Assembly (NCBI GenBank): GCA_903927605.1
Contig: CAIYNT010000278.1
Location: 1-43,006 of the forward strand
Direction of reading: 5' to 3'
Source of the DNA: an uncultured Holophagaceae bacterium
Lineage (GTDB): Bacteria > Acidobacteriota > Holophagae > Holophagales > Holophagaceae
Length of the DNA stretch: 43,006 nt
Under the pieces are notes generated by a model. It was not told the DNA's origin. It searched no databases and saw only the letters and a program-made list of their open reading frames with translations. Positions 16,548 through 25,015 of this stretch are shown here, one piece after another; position 1 is the first letter of the stretch, and every line of letters begins with the position of its first letter. Both the position numbers and the translations under genes were made by a program.

Positions 16548-17761
16548 CACGCACCTTCCTTTCCCACAACAGCTTCCCTTGCGAAAACTTCCCAGGCTCC
16601 CAGGCGGTCCAGCAGACCGGCCCCTTCCATGGCGGTCCGGTTCAGCCGTCCCGTCTCAAACAGCGGGTGATGATCCTGGATGCCACAGAGCACATCCGCC
16701 GCGTACACGGCGATGAGCGGCGTGACCTTCCCCTCGTCCTGCAGGTTCACCCGGTGGTGCAGGCTCACGATGTTCAGGATGGGCGCGGGCAATCCCCAGA
16801 GACCCAGCAGGTAGGCGCCAACCTCGGCATGGGTCACGCCGAAGAACTCTTGCTCGGCGGTGGAGATGATGACTTTCTCTGAGATCACCAGGTCCGTCAC
16901 CTTGTCATAGGTCTCATGGAAGTTCGAGGCCAGGACCAGGATGCCGACGTCATGCAGCACCCCGCCGACGAAGGCCTCCTCCGTCAGGGACCGCCCCAGC
17001 TGCTCCCCCTCGGCGATGGCCTTGGCTCCGGCGGCGACGACCATGCTGTGATGCCAGAGGTCGGAGATGTTGAAGTTCCTGGTCTGGAAGGGCCGGGACT
17101 GCTCGAAGATGCTGTTGCTGAGCACCAGGGTCTTGATCATGTCGATGCCCAGGTAGGCCACCGCTTCCTGGGCATCCGAGATGACCCGCCGCAGGCCGAA
17201 GAAGGAGCTGTTCACCAGCTTCAGGATCTTGGCCGTCATTCCCATGTCCTTCTGGATGATGGCGCCGAGGACTCTGGTGTCGACTTCCTCCTCCTTCAGG
17301 GCCTCTTTCAGCTCCAGGTAGAGCTCAGGGACGGTGGGCAGGCGGTCGATGGCCCCGATGACCTTCCGGACCTCTTCATCCACCAGACGGCCCGAGAGGA
17401 TGCAGGCATTCCGGATCATGGTCTTCAGCTGCTCCGGATCACAGGGCTTGGAGATGTACTGATGGGCCACGCCGACACACTGGGTCACCAGCTCCCGGTC
17501 CGCATGGCCGGAGAGGACGATCCGGACCATGCCCGGGAAGCGCTTCATGACTTCCTTCAGCAGTTCGGCCCCGTTCATGCCCGGCATCCGCATGTCCGAG
17601 ACGATCACATCGAAGGAATGCTCAGCGAGCTTCTCAAGGGCGAGCTGGCCGCTTTCCACGAAGGCCATGTCCCACTCCGTCCGGGACGGTCGGAGCATCC
17701 GCTGGAGCCCCTGGAGCACCATGGGGTCGTCATCCACGAAGAGGATCTGCTGCTTGGCCAT
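16547..17761 (-). CDS. Response regulator with HDOD output domain
   Basis: The 404-residue protein joins a receiver (1-120, D56 in VSDMRMPGMNG, SKP near 104) to an HDOD domain (about 140-345). The latter shows the typical LPTVPELYLEL entry, ILKLVNSSFFGL, VLHDVGIL and LHHRV. HDOD domains are non-enzymatic or unproven signalling modules often found in c-di-GMP and motility control. I chose the ATG at 17759-17761 because GAGGG lies at the right distance; an ATG eight codons upstream would overlap the kinase gene. The start lies seven bases after the kinase stop at 17769, making that kinase its likely phosphodonor. Confidence 0.9.
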   Translation of the reverse strand: MAKQQILFVDDDPMVLQGLQRMLRPSRTEWDMAFVESGQLALEKLAEHSFDVIVSDMRMPGMNGAELLKEVMKRFPGMVRIVLSGHADRELVTQCVGVAHQYISKPCDPEQLKTMIRNACILSGRLVDEEVRKVIGAIDRLPTVPELYLELKEALKEEEVDTRVLGAIIQKDMGMTAKILKLVNSSFFGLRRVISDAQEAVAYLGIDMIKTLVLSNSIFEQSRPFQTRNFNISDLWHHSMVVAAGAKAIAEGEQLGRSLTEEAFVGGVLHDVGILVLASNFHETYDKVTDLVISEKVIISTAEQEFFGVTHAEVGAYLLGLWGLPAPILNIVSLHHRVNLQDEGKVTPLIAVYAADVLCGIQDHHPLFETGRLNRTAMEGAGLLDRLGAWEVFAREAVVGKEGA

Positions 17762-17768
17762 GGCACCC

Positions 17769-19433
17769 TCAGCGGCTGGACACAATCAGGGGGAGGAAGA
17801 TGCGGAAGGTGGTGCCCTGTCCTGGCGACGATTCGACGACGATGCGTCCCTTGTGCTTCTGGGTGACGATGGCATGGACGATGGCAAGGCCTTGTCCCGA
17901 GCCCTTCCCCACGGCCTTGGTGGTGAAGAAGGGATCGAAGATCCGGTCCCGGATCTCGGCGGGAATCCCAGTGCCGTCGTCCGCCACCCAGATCTCCACT
18001 TCGCCTGGCAGCAGGCGCGTCCCGATGCGGATCTGACCCGGGTCGGAAGCGCCCTTCGCCTCCTTCCGCGCCGCGATGGCGTGCGCCGCGTTCACCACCA
18101 GATTGAGGATCACCTGGTTGATCTCCCCGGGATAGCAGGTGACCAGGGGAAGGTCGGGCGTGAACTCCATTTCCAGGTTCGCCACGGCTTTCCATTCACC
18201 GCGGGAAACTGTAATGGTGCTTTCGATGGTGCGGTGCAGATCGATGGTCGTGGCCGATTCGCCCCCGGGATGGGAGAAATCCTTCATGGCACCCACGATC
18301 TTGGTGACCCTGGCCACGCCTTCGAGGGTCTGCTGGATGGCCTTCGGGATCTCCTCTTCGAGGTAATCCACATCCCCCGCTTCCAGGGCGGCGAGGGCCC
18401 GCCCGGCCTCGGCGGCCTCCGGCCCGGCACCGTCGCGGATCTGCTCAAGATGCCCCTGCAGTGCCCTGATCAGAGCCATGGCTTCGGTGAAGGCATTCCC
18501 CAGGAAGGTGGTGTTGTCACCGATGTACTGGGTGGGCGTGTTGATCTCGTGGGCGATGCCTGCCGCCAGCTGGCCGATGGCCTCAAGTTTCTGGGACTGG
18601 CGGGTCTGGATCTCCGCATTTTCGCGGTCACGCTCCAGCTGCTTCCGGAGGGAGATATCCCGGGAGATCAGCAGGACGGAACCCCCCTGTCCACCTGGGT
18701 CATCCACCATGGAAACCTGCCCTTCCATCTCGGCCCAGGCTCCGTGGGCATCCGGGATGCGGTACTCGAAGACCTGCGTGAGACCCGCATTGGCGCCCTT
18801 CTGGAGAGAATCCATGAATCGGTCGCAATCCGCTTCGTGCACAAGCTCGACCATTTTCCGGCTAGCGATCCAGGGGTCGGGCCGACCCAGAAACCGCTGC
18901 AGGGCCGGATTGTGATAGGTGATCAGGCTCTCGGAATCGAGCAGGCAGATGAAGTCCATGGCATTGTCCGTCGTGGCCTTGAAGAGCCGCTCGGAGCGTC
19001 GCATCCTCCGCTCCAGCCCAGCCCGGTGGGTGATGTCACGGATGTGGATCACCGCCAGGATCTCCTCCTCCGGGGGCCTCAACACAGCCGTGCAGCCATA
19101 ATCGTGCGGGCCATCCGCCTCGGGGAAGGGATAGTCGAAACTCAGCCGCGGAACCCGTCCTTCAAAAACGCCGGTCAGACCCATCGCCACGATGGACACG
19201 TTGCCATCCGACGAACGGATGAGGTTCTGGCAGGCTTCGGCGTAGGCGGCCCCGAGACCCTGGCCGGCGACAAAGGGGTTCCTCCCCTGAAAGGCCTGCC
19301 AGGCCTCGGTGGCACCCACGATCCTCCCGGATCGGTCCACGACCGCCGAGCAGGCGTCCAGGCTGTCCGACAGCGCCATGAGCACGGTCTTCCCGTAGTC
19401 GGGATCGGGGTGAAGGAGGAGATGGACCGTCAC
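17769..19433 (-). CDS. Soluble PAS histidine kinase
   Basis: The 554 residues contain an N-terminal PAS-like region (about 20-140), a second PAS/PAC (about 145-270), HisKA with H295 in GIAHEINTPTQYIGDN, and HATPase (about 410-550) with NLVVNAAHAI, DDGTGIP and GSGQGLAIVHAIV. No membrane segment is visible. From the histidine box to the C-terminus it is very similar to the kinase just upstream (19430-21862), so the two are tandem paralogues. It overlaps that gene by ATGA and is followed by the HDOD regulator. Confidence 0.92.
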   Translation of the reverse strand: MTVHLLLHPDPDYGKTVLMALSDSLDACSAVVDRSGRIVGATEAWQAFQGRNPFVAGQGLGAAYAEACQNLIRSSDGNVSIVAMGLTGVFEGRVPRLSFDYPFPEADGPHDYGCTAVLRPPEEEILAVIHIRDITHRAGLERRMRRSERLFKATTDNAMDFICLLDSESLITYHNPALQRFLGRPDPWIASRKMVELVHEADCDRFMDSLQKGANAGLTQVFEYRIPDAHGAWAEMEGQVSMVDDPGGQGGSVLLISRDISLRKQLERDRENAEIQTRQSQKLEAIGQLAAGIAHEINTPTQYIGDNTTFLGNAFTEAMALIRALQGHLEQIRDGAGPEAAEAGRALAALEAGDVDYLEEEIPKAIQQTLEGVARVTKIVGAMKDFSHPGGESATTIDLHRTIESTITVSRGEWKAVANLEMEFTPDLPLVTCYPGEINQVILNLVVNAAHAIAARKEAKGASDPGQIRIGTRLLPGEVEIWVADDGTGIPAEIRDRIFDPFFTTKAVGKGSGQGLAIVHAIVTQKHKGRIVVESSPGQGTTFRIFLPLIVSSR

Positions 19434-21862
19434 CTGGCACCCTCCTCTGCGGCTCCGTTCCCCTTCAGGGGAAGCCGGAGGATGAAGGTGGTGCCCTTGC
19501 CGACTTCCGATCGCACCTCGATGCGGCCCTGATGTTTCTCGACGATGACGGCATGGGCGATGGCCAGACCCTGGCCGGACCCTTTGCCCATGGGCTTGGT
19601 GGTATAGAACGGTTCGAACATGCGCGCCTGGACAGCTTCGGGGATGCCGGTGCCATCATCGGATACTGAAATCTCGACCGCGTCCGCGAACCCGCGGGTC
19701 TTCACGGTGATCTGTCCGAGGAGGCCTGAATCCCGGCCGCCCTTGGCGGCTTCGATGGCATGGGCGGCATTGACGATGAGGTTGAGGACCACTTGGTTGA
19801 ACTCGCTGGGATGGCAGGGGACCGGTGGCAGCTCCGGATCGAAATCCGTCACCAGGTCGGCCACGTACTTCCACTCGTTCCGGGAGACGGTGATGGTGCT
19901 CTCGATGGCTCGATGGAGATCCGTGAGGGTCTTGCCCTCGCCGCCGGGGTGCGAGAAATCCTTCATGGCCTTGACGATCTTGGAGATGCGCCCGACGCCT
20001 TCGATGCTCTGCTGGATGGCCTTGGGGATCTCGGTTCCCAGGAAGTCCAGATCCGTCTCCGCCAGGTCTTTGAGGCCCTGGCCGGCCACGTCGGCCGCGG
20101 GGCCGCCCAGGGCCTGGATCTCCATGAGGCAGGCCTGCAGCCGCCCCATGATCGCAAAGGTCTCGTTGCAGGAGTCGCGCAGGAAGGCCGCGTTGTCGCC
20201 GATGTACTGGGTCGGGGTGTTGATCTCATGGGCGATGCCCGCGGCCAGCTGCCCGATGGCCTCCAGTTTCTGCGCCTGTCTCAGCTGCACTTCCATGGCC
20301 GACCGGTTCTGCTCGGCTTCCTTGCGCTCGGTGACGTTCCGGGCTACCACCAGTGCCCGGATGACCTTGGTGTCGGCATCGGGAATGAGCGCTGCCGTGC
20401 TCTCGAAATGAAGCCACCGGCCGTCCTTGTGCCGCAGGCGGTATTCGAGGCCCTGGGTGAGCCGTCCCTCCATGAGGCCGCGCAGGGCCGAGGAGACCCG
20501 TTCGACGTCATCGGGATGCAGCAGGTCCAGGGCAGAATGGGCCGCCATCTCCTGTTCGGAGAAACCCAGAACGAATTGGTAGGAGGGGCTGTTGTAGAGC
20601 CGATGGCCTTCGCTGTCGATGATGGCGATGAGGTCGACCACATGCCGGTGGATGGCGGAAAAGAGCGTTTCGTTGCGATGCAGCGCTTCTTCCGAGCGCC
20701 TAAGCCGCGTGATGTCGAGGAAGGTGGCCACGTGCCCGGCTGGCTCGCCACTGGCCTGGCGGTAGGGTGCCTTGCGGAAGATGGCGTGCTGGACCTGGCC
20801 ATCACGAAGCGTCCTCTTGAAGGAGGCCTCGTGGCATTCCCCCTGTCCCGGCAGCTCGTAGGCCAAGTCCTCCTGCCATTCCAGCTCCACCTCAGGCAGC
20901 AGATCCTCCAATCGCCCGCCGACGATCTCGCCCACGGGGCGCTGCAGGAAGTCCTGAAGAGCCTGGTTGCAACCCAGGATCCGGCCTTCCATGTCCTCGT
21001 AATACAGGGGATTCGGCAGGGTCTCGATGAGGGTGCGATGGAACTGCAGGTTCTCCAAGTGCTCCTGCTCGAGGGCCCGCCGGGCGCTGATGTCCCGGAC
21101 CACGCCCACCGCATGCCAGGCATCGCCCTCCTGCAGGGCCGCCAGGGAAAGTTCGACGGGGAATTCGATCCCGTTCTTGTGGCATCCCACCACTTCGGAA
21201 ACCCTGCCGATGGCCCCACCCTGTCCGCTGGCCAGGAACCTCGCCAGTCCCTGCTGGATCGAGAGGCGCAACCGCGCGGGGGCGATCAGATCGTGCAGGT
21301 TCAAGCCCAGCGCCTCCTGCTCGGTGTACCCGAAGATGCGCTGCGCAGCCTGGTTCCAGAAGGAGACCCTCCCTTCCGGATCGATCATCACAATGCCATC
21401 CAGGGCCGCCCCCGTGATCGCCCGGAACCGGTCCTCTGACGTGCGAAGCTCGGCCCGGACCTGGTCCGCGCCAACCCGGAGACGGCTCTCGGCCAGCTCC
21501 CGCTGGATGGCCGGCAGCAGCCGCGCCAGTCTGAATTTGCTGACAAAGTCCTTGGCCCCCGCGCGCAGGGCTTCCACCGCTGCCTCTTCACCGATCTGCC
21601 CCGACACCACGATGCAGGCCAGCGCGGGCAACAGCTTCTTGGCTTCCCTCAGGACGGCGAGCCCATCCATGGTGGGGAGCGAATAATCCGTGAGCAGGAG
21701 GTCCCAGGTTTGAGCCTTGAGGGCCGCCTGGAGGGGTTCCAGCTCATCCACCCGGGTCAGGTCACAGGCAAAGCCTTCGGTCTTGAGGTAAGCCGACAGC
21801 AGCAGCGCATCCTCTTCCGAGTCTTCAACCAGCAGGAGCTTGACGGGCGATGGATTTGCCAT
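19430..21862 (-). CDS. Histidine kinase with N-terminal receiver and three PAS domains
   Basis: The 810-residue protein runs: receiver 1-125 (VEDSEED, D59 in LLTDYSLPTMDG), PAS/PAC about 140-265, about 275-395 and about 400-520, HisKA with H545 in GIAHEINTPTQYIGDN, and HATPase about 670-800 (NLIVNAAHAI, DDGTGIP, GSGQGLAIAHAV). The receiver at the front lets another kinase feed into it. It is the first gene of the ten-gene minus-strand signalling run. Its promoter should lie in 21863-22158. Confidence 0.92.
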   Translation of the reverse strand: MANPSPVKLLLVEDSEEDALLLSAYLKTEGFACDLTRVDELEPLQAALKAQTWDLLLTDYSLPTMDGLAVLREAKKLLPALACIVVSGQIGEEAAVEALRAGAKDFVSKFRLARLLPAIQRELAESRLRVGADQVRAELRTSEDRFRAITGAALDGIVMIDPEGRVSFWNQAAQRIFGYTEQEALGLNLHDLIAPARLRLSIQQGLARFLASGQGGAIGRVSEVVGCHKNGIEFPVELSLAALQEGDAWHAVGVVRDISARRALEQEHLENLQFHRTLIETLPNPLYYEDMEGRILGCNQALQDFLQRPVGEIVGGRLEDLLPEVELEWQEDLAYELPGQGECHEASFKRTLRDGQVQHAIFRKAPYRQASGEPAGHVATFLDITRLRRSEEALHRNETLFSAIHRHVVDLIAIIDSEGHRLYNSPSYQFVLGFSEQEMAAHSALDLLHPDDVERVSSALRGLMEGRLTQGLEYRLRHKDGRWLHFESTAALIPDADTKVIRALVVARNVTERKEAEQNRSAMEVQLRQAQKLEAIGQLAAGIAHEINTPTQYIGDNAAFLRDSCNETFAIMGRLQACLMEIQALGGPAADVAGQGLKDLAETDLDFLGTEIPKAIQQSIEGVGRISKIVKAMKDFSHPGGEGKTLTDLHRAIESTITVSRNEWKYVADLVTDFDPELPPVPCHPSEFNQVVLNLIVNAAHAIEAAKGGRDSGLLGQITVKTRGFADAVEISVSDDGTGIPEAVQARMFEPFYTTKPMGKGSGQGLAIAHAVIVEKHQGRIEVRSEVGKGTTFILRLPLKGNGAAEEGAR

Positions 21863-22158
21863 GCTGCATCCCTTCGGCCGGGTAATGCACGAGTCCCGGA
21901 AGCCAGTTGGTGGGACGTGAGCCGCAGGCCGGACGGTCCATACAAGTGCTATCGGCCAGGCATACCTCCTGGCTCAGCTTTGATCAATTTGCCGAAGGCA
22001 CCGTCCCCAGATTGCAGGCCCACGATTCAGATAATGAGTCTAGAATGCAAATTCACTTCCATCGCCCCCAGACAGGCACCGCTGCCCGGAAGAGCCCAGG
22101 GTTCGTCTGCGTTTCACTGCGCAGAGCAGGCTCCGCCTTGGGGAACAGAAGGAATGGG
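21863..22158. other. Leader region of the signalling run; several short hairpins, no gene seen
   Basis: The 296 bases separate the HIT gene and the first kinase, both on the minus strand. Short complementary pairs are visible: CCGGG/CCCGG and GTCCC/GGGAC between 21877 and 21915, and GCCAGG/CCTGGC at 21955-21973. On the minus strand TTGATC (21981-21986) and TATGCC (about 21958-21963) are 17 bases apart and could be a promoter. I recognise no riboswitch family in it. Confidence 0.4.
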
Positions 22159-22503
22159 CTACTGGCAGGGCCTTCCCAGGGGCTTTCCTCCCAGCAGGTG
22201 GAAGTGCAGATGGAACACGACCTGGCCGGCATCTGGGCCGCAGTTGCTGACCAGACGCCAGCCGCTGGCATGAATGCCGAGGTTTGTCGCGAGTTTCGCG
22301 GCCACCTGAGGAATCCGGGCGGTGGCGGCGGCTATCTCAGGGGTCTGATCCCCGAGGTTTTCGCAGTGGGCTTTGGGAATGATGAGCAGATGCACGGGCG
22401 CCTGGGGGAAGATGTCCTTGAAGGCGAGCAGGTGGTCATCCTCGTAGACCAGGGTGGCCGGAATCTCCTTCCGCGCGATCTTGCAGAACAGGCATTCACT
22501 CAT
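22159..22503 (-). CDS. HIT-family nucleotide hydrolase/transferase (HINT-like)
   Basis: The 114-residue protein starts MSECLFCKIARKEIPA, typical of bacterial HinT-like proteins, and ends with the histidine triad HLHFHLLGG (about residues 98-106). These enzymes hydrolyse purine nucleoside phosphoramidates such as AMP-lysine. The two CxxC Cys near the start (C4, C7) are common in the family. I chose the ATG at 22501-22503 because GGAGGG precedes it and the family begins here. The start codon is only 12 bases from that of trmL on the other strand, so its promoter must lie inside trmL. Confidence 0.92.
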   Translation of the reverse strand: MSECLFCKIARKEIPATLVYEDDHLLAFKDIFPQAPVHLLIIPKAHCENLGDQTPEIAAATARIPQVAAKLATNLGIHASGWRLVSNCGPDAGQVVFHLHFHLLGGKPLGRPCQ

Positions 22504-22515
22504 CGGGGCCCTCCC

Positions 22516-22971
22516 ATGTTCCACATCATCTTGCACCAGCCGGAGATTCCGCAGAATACCGGAAGCATCGGCCGGCTCTGCGTGAACAACGGCGCGAACC
22601 TGCACCTCATCCACCCCCTGGGCTTCGAGACCACGGACTACTACCTGCGCCGGGCCGGGTTGGACTACTGGGAAAAACTGGAACCCACCCACTACGATGA
22701 CTGGGATGACTTCCTGGCCCGGAATCCCGCAAAGCGGCTCTGGTTCTTCAGCACCAAGGGCGCCCGGCGGCACACCCAGGTGCCCTGGGCCTACGGCGAC
22801 GGCCTAGTCTTCGGCCGGGAGACCGTGGGCCTCCCAGGGGATATCCTGGCAACGCATCCTGAGCAGCTGGTCCGCATCCCCATGCTGGGCGATCACCATC
22901 GCAGCCTGAATTTAGCCCAGGCCGCGGCCATTGGCCTTTACGAGGCTCTCAGGCAGACTGAGAACTGGTAA
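22516..22971 (+). CDS. trmL: tRNA (cytidine/uridine-34-2'-O)-methyltransferase TrmL
   Basis: The 151 residues form a minimal SPOUT methyltransferase of the TrmL/YibK type. Visible are IPQNTGSIGRLC near the start, the knot motifs VFGRETVGLP (about 100-109) and IPM followed by RSLNLAQAAAIGLYEAL at the end. It methylates the ribose of the wobble base in tRNA-Leu isoacceptors with S-adenosylmethionine. An open frame extends upstream on paper, but the family starts at MFHIILHQPEIPQNTG, so I use the ATG at 22516. No strong ribosome-binding site is visible; CGGGGCCCTCCC precedes the ATG. Its promoter must overlap the HIT coding sequence. Confidence 0.93.
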   Translation: MFHIILHQPEIPQNTGSIGRLCVNNGANLHLIHPLGFETTDYYLRRAGLDYWEKLEPTHYDDWDDFLARNPAKRLWFFSTKGARRHTQVPWAYGDGLVFGRETVGLPGDILATHPEQLVRIPMLGDHHRSLNLAQAAAIGLYEALRQTENW

Positions 22972-23045
22972 GCCATAGTCCCAATCCAAAGCTAGAAGGC
23001 TACTCAAATGGAACTGATCTACCACGATAATTCGGTTTGCCTCGC

Positions 23046-23064
23046 GTATCGGCACAGCCGATAC
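23046..23064. repeat. Short perfect hairpin downstream of trmL
   Basis: GTATCGGC (23046-23053) and GCCGATAC (23057-23064) flank ACA. It lies about 75 bases after the trmL stop and could end that transcript, though no T tract follows. It sits directly against the dispersed repeat at 23068. Confidence 0.6.
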
Positions 23065-23067
23065 CGA

Positions 23068-23145
23068 GAAGACGGAAAGACCACGAAGAACGACAAGGGT
23101 GTTTGTTTTTCTGCTTTTCTTCGTGGTCTTCGTGGTCTTCGTGGT
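23068..23145. repeat. Dispersed palindromic repeat, copy 1
   Basis: AAGACCACGAAGAA (23077-23090) pairs perfectly with TTCTTCGTGGTCTT (23117-23130). The right arm continues as three perfect tandem copies of CTTCGTGGT (23119-23145). The left arm, 23068-23090, is identical over 23 bases to 33092-33114 in the ilvN-ilvC gap. The copies are intergenic and non-coding. Confidence 0.85.
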
Positions 23146-23185
23146 GAATCATTTTCTCGTTAAATCCTAACCTTCCGGAGTTCCC

Positions 23186-23584
23186 ATGAGCCAAGCGCCG
23201 ATCCGCGTCGTCATCGCCAAGCCCGGTCTCGATGGGCACGACCGCGGCGCCAAGGTCGTGGCCCGGGCTTTGCGGGATGCGGGCATGGAGGTGATCTACA
23301 CGGGCCTGCGCCAGACGCCCCAGCAGATCGCCGCGGCCGTGGTGCAGGAAGATGCCCGGGTGCTGGGCATGAGCATCCTCAGCGGCGCCCACAACCAGAT
23401 CTTCCCCGAGGTACTGCGGCTGCTGAAAGAGCAGGGTGCAGACGACGTGCTGGTCTTCGCGGGCGGCATCATCCCCGATGAGGACATCCCCACTCTGAAG
23501 GCCGCGGGCATCCGCGAGGTGTTCCAGCCCGGCACCAACACCGACGACATCGTGGCCTTCATCCGCAACGCGATCCAAGACTGA
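23186..23584 (+). CDS. Stand-alone cobalamin-binding domain, methylmalonyl-CoA mutase C-terminal type
   Basis: The 132 residues are a complete B12-binding Rossmann domain: D16-G-H18-D-R-G21 is the DxHxxG motif with the cobalt-ligating His, and [14 protein letters not shown] and [12 protein letters not shown] are the other cobalamin-contacting loops. It matches the small subunit or C-terminal domain of acyl-CoA mutases (methylmalonyl-CoA or isobutyryl-CoA type). The large catalytic subunit is not in this window. CCGGAG precedes the ATG. Its TGA overlaps the radA ATG (TGATG), so the two are co-translated, an unusual pairing. Confidence 0.9.
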   Translation: MSQAPIRVVIAKPGLDGHDRGAKVVARALRDAGMEVIYTGLRQTPQQIAAAVVQEDARVLGMSILSGAHNQIFPEVLRLLKEQGADDVLVFAGGIIPDEDIPTLKAAGIREVFQPGTNTDDIVAFIRNAIQD

Positions 23585-24948
23585 TGGCGAAGACCAACCC
23601 GCATTACGAATGCACCGCCTGCGGCGCCCGGCACCCGAAGGCCATGGGGAAGTGCACGGCCTGCGGCGCCTGGGACACCGTGCAGGAAGTGCGGGGTGCC
23701 CTGAAGAGGGACCTCCAGCGGGCCGGATCCGCCTATTCCCAGAGCCACTACACGGGCCCTGTGGCCCTGCCCGACGTGGATGTCACGGACACGCACCGGA
23801 CGCCCACCGGTCTCGCCGAGCTGGATCGCGTGTTGGGCGGGGGTGTGGTGCCGGGCATGGTGGCCCTGCTGGGCGGTGAGCCTGGCATCGGCAAGTCCAC
23901 CCTGCTGCTGCAGTGGGCCGCCACGGCCACCGGCACGGTGCTCTATGCCAGCGGCGAGGAGAGCGAACGCCAGATCAAGCTGCGGGCCCAGCGGCTGGGT
24001 GCGGAGCATCCGGGCATCCACCTGCTGGCGGAAACGGATGTGCGCCGCATCCTGGAGGAGGCCGAGCGCATGAAGCCGGACCTGCTGCTGGTGGACAGCA
24101 TCCAGACCCTCTTCGATCCCGACTTCGAAAGCAGCGCCGGTAGCGTGAGCCAGGTGCGCGGCTGCGCCGCCCTGCTCACCCGCTGGGCCAAGACCACGGG
24201 CACGCCCCTGGTGCTGGTGGGCCACGTCACCAAGGACGGCAGCCTGGCGGGTCCCAAGGTGCTGGAGCATCTGGTGGACACGGTGTTGGCCTTCGAGGGC
24301 GACCGCCACCACCACCACCGCCTGCTGCGGGCCCTGAAGAACCGCTTCGGCGCGGCCTTCGAGCTGGGTGTCTTCGCCATGACCGAGCGGGGTCTGGTGC
24401 CCGCCGAAGGCAACCCCTTCTTTCTGGATGCCGAGCCCCGGCCCGGCTGCGCGGCCACCGTGGTGCTCAGCGGAACACGGCCCATGGTGGTAGAGATCCA
24501 GGCCCTGGTTGCTTCCGCTGGCCTGGGCATCCCCCGCCGCACCTCCCTGGGCCTCGATGGCCAGCGGCTGGCCATGCTCTGTGCCGTGGCTGAGCGCCGC
24601 GGCGGGGTGCAGTTGCATGACCGGGATGTCTACGTGAACGTGGCAGGCGGCCTGGAGATCGAGGATCCCGCCGCGGATCTCGCGGTCATCGCCGCCCTCT
24701 GCAGCAGCGCCGGCGGCCGCCTGCTGGCGGAGAAGTGCCTCTTCATGGGCGAGGTGGGCCTCACGGGCGAGGTGCGCCCCGTGGCCCAGCTCCCTTTGCG
24801 GCTCCAGGAGGGTGCCCGCCTGGGCTTCAGCTGCGCCGCCGTGCCGCGGCTGGGTCTTGAGGGAAAGAGCCCCCTCGACCTCTTTCCCGAAATCAGCGTA
24901 GAGCGCCTGAGGAGCAAGGCCTGGATGAAGGGCGTGGTGGAGGAATAG
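23584..24948 (+). CDS. radA: DNA repair protein RadA (Sms)
   Basis: The 454-residue protein has the full RadA layout: a zinc finger with C10, C13, C24 and C27; a RecA-like ATPase core with Walker A GGEPGIGKST near residue 100, the Walker B region LLLVDSIQT and the RadA-specific KNRFG motif; and a C-terminal Lon-protease-like domain (about 285-445) without the protease Ser-Lys pair being evident. RadA is a hexameric branch-migration helicase that processes recombination intermediates with RecA. It starts inside the stop of the B12-domain gene. Confidence 0.95.
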   Translation: MAKTNPHYECTACGARHPKAMGKCTACGAWDTVQEVRGALKRDLQRAGSAYSQSHYTGPVALPDVDVTDTHRTPTGLAELDRVLGGGVVPGMVALLGGEPGIGKSTLLLQWAATATGTVLYASGEESERQIKLRAQRLGAEHPGIHLLAETDVRRILEEAERMKPDLLLVDSIQTLFDPDFESSAGSVSQVRGCAALLTRWAKTTGTPLVLVGHVTKDGSLAGPKVLEHLVDTVLAFEGDRHHHHRLLRALKNRFGAAFELGVFAMTERGLVPAEGNPFFLDAEPRPGCAATVVLSGTRPMVVEIQALVASAGLGIPRRTSLGLDGQRLAMLCAVAERRGGVQLHDRDVYVNVAGGLEIEDPAADLAVIAALCSSAGGRLLAEKCLFMGEVGLTGEVRPVAQLPLRLQEGARLGFSCAAVPRLGLEGKSPLDLFPEISVERLRSKAWMKGVVEE

Positions 24949-25015
24949 CCACCTTCCCTGGGATGGATCTTGCCGTCCAGTCATCCAAGACAGAACCCCA
25001 GATGGAGGCGAATCT

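Noticed and set aside
17529..19532. Plus-strand open frame of 667 codons
   Set aside because: It is antisense to the HDOD regulator and a PAS kinase with clear motifs; its translation shows no recognisable domain.
21877..21945. Possible c-di-GMP-I (GEMM) riboswitch on the plus strand because of GGGACG, AGCC and GGCC blocks
   Set aside because: The GNRA loop and its receptor are not evident, the block spacing is off, and no plus-strand gene follows in a suitable position.
21907..22515. Upstream in-frame extension of trmL
   Set aside because: The extension is antisense to the HIT gene, has no similarity to the family, and TrmL proteins begin at the internal Met.
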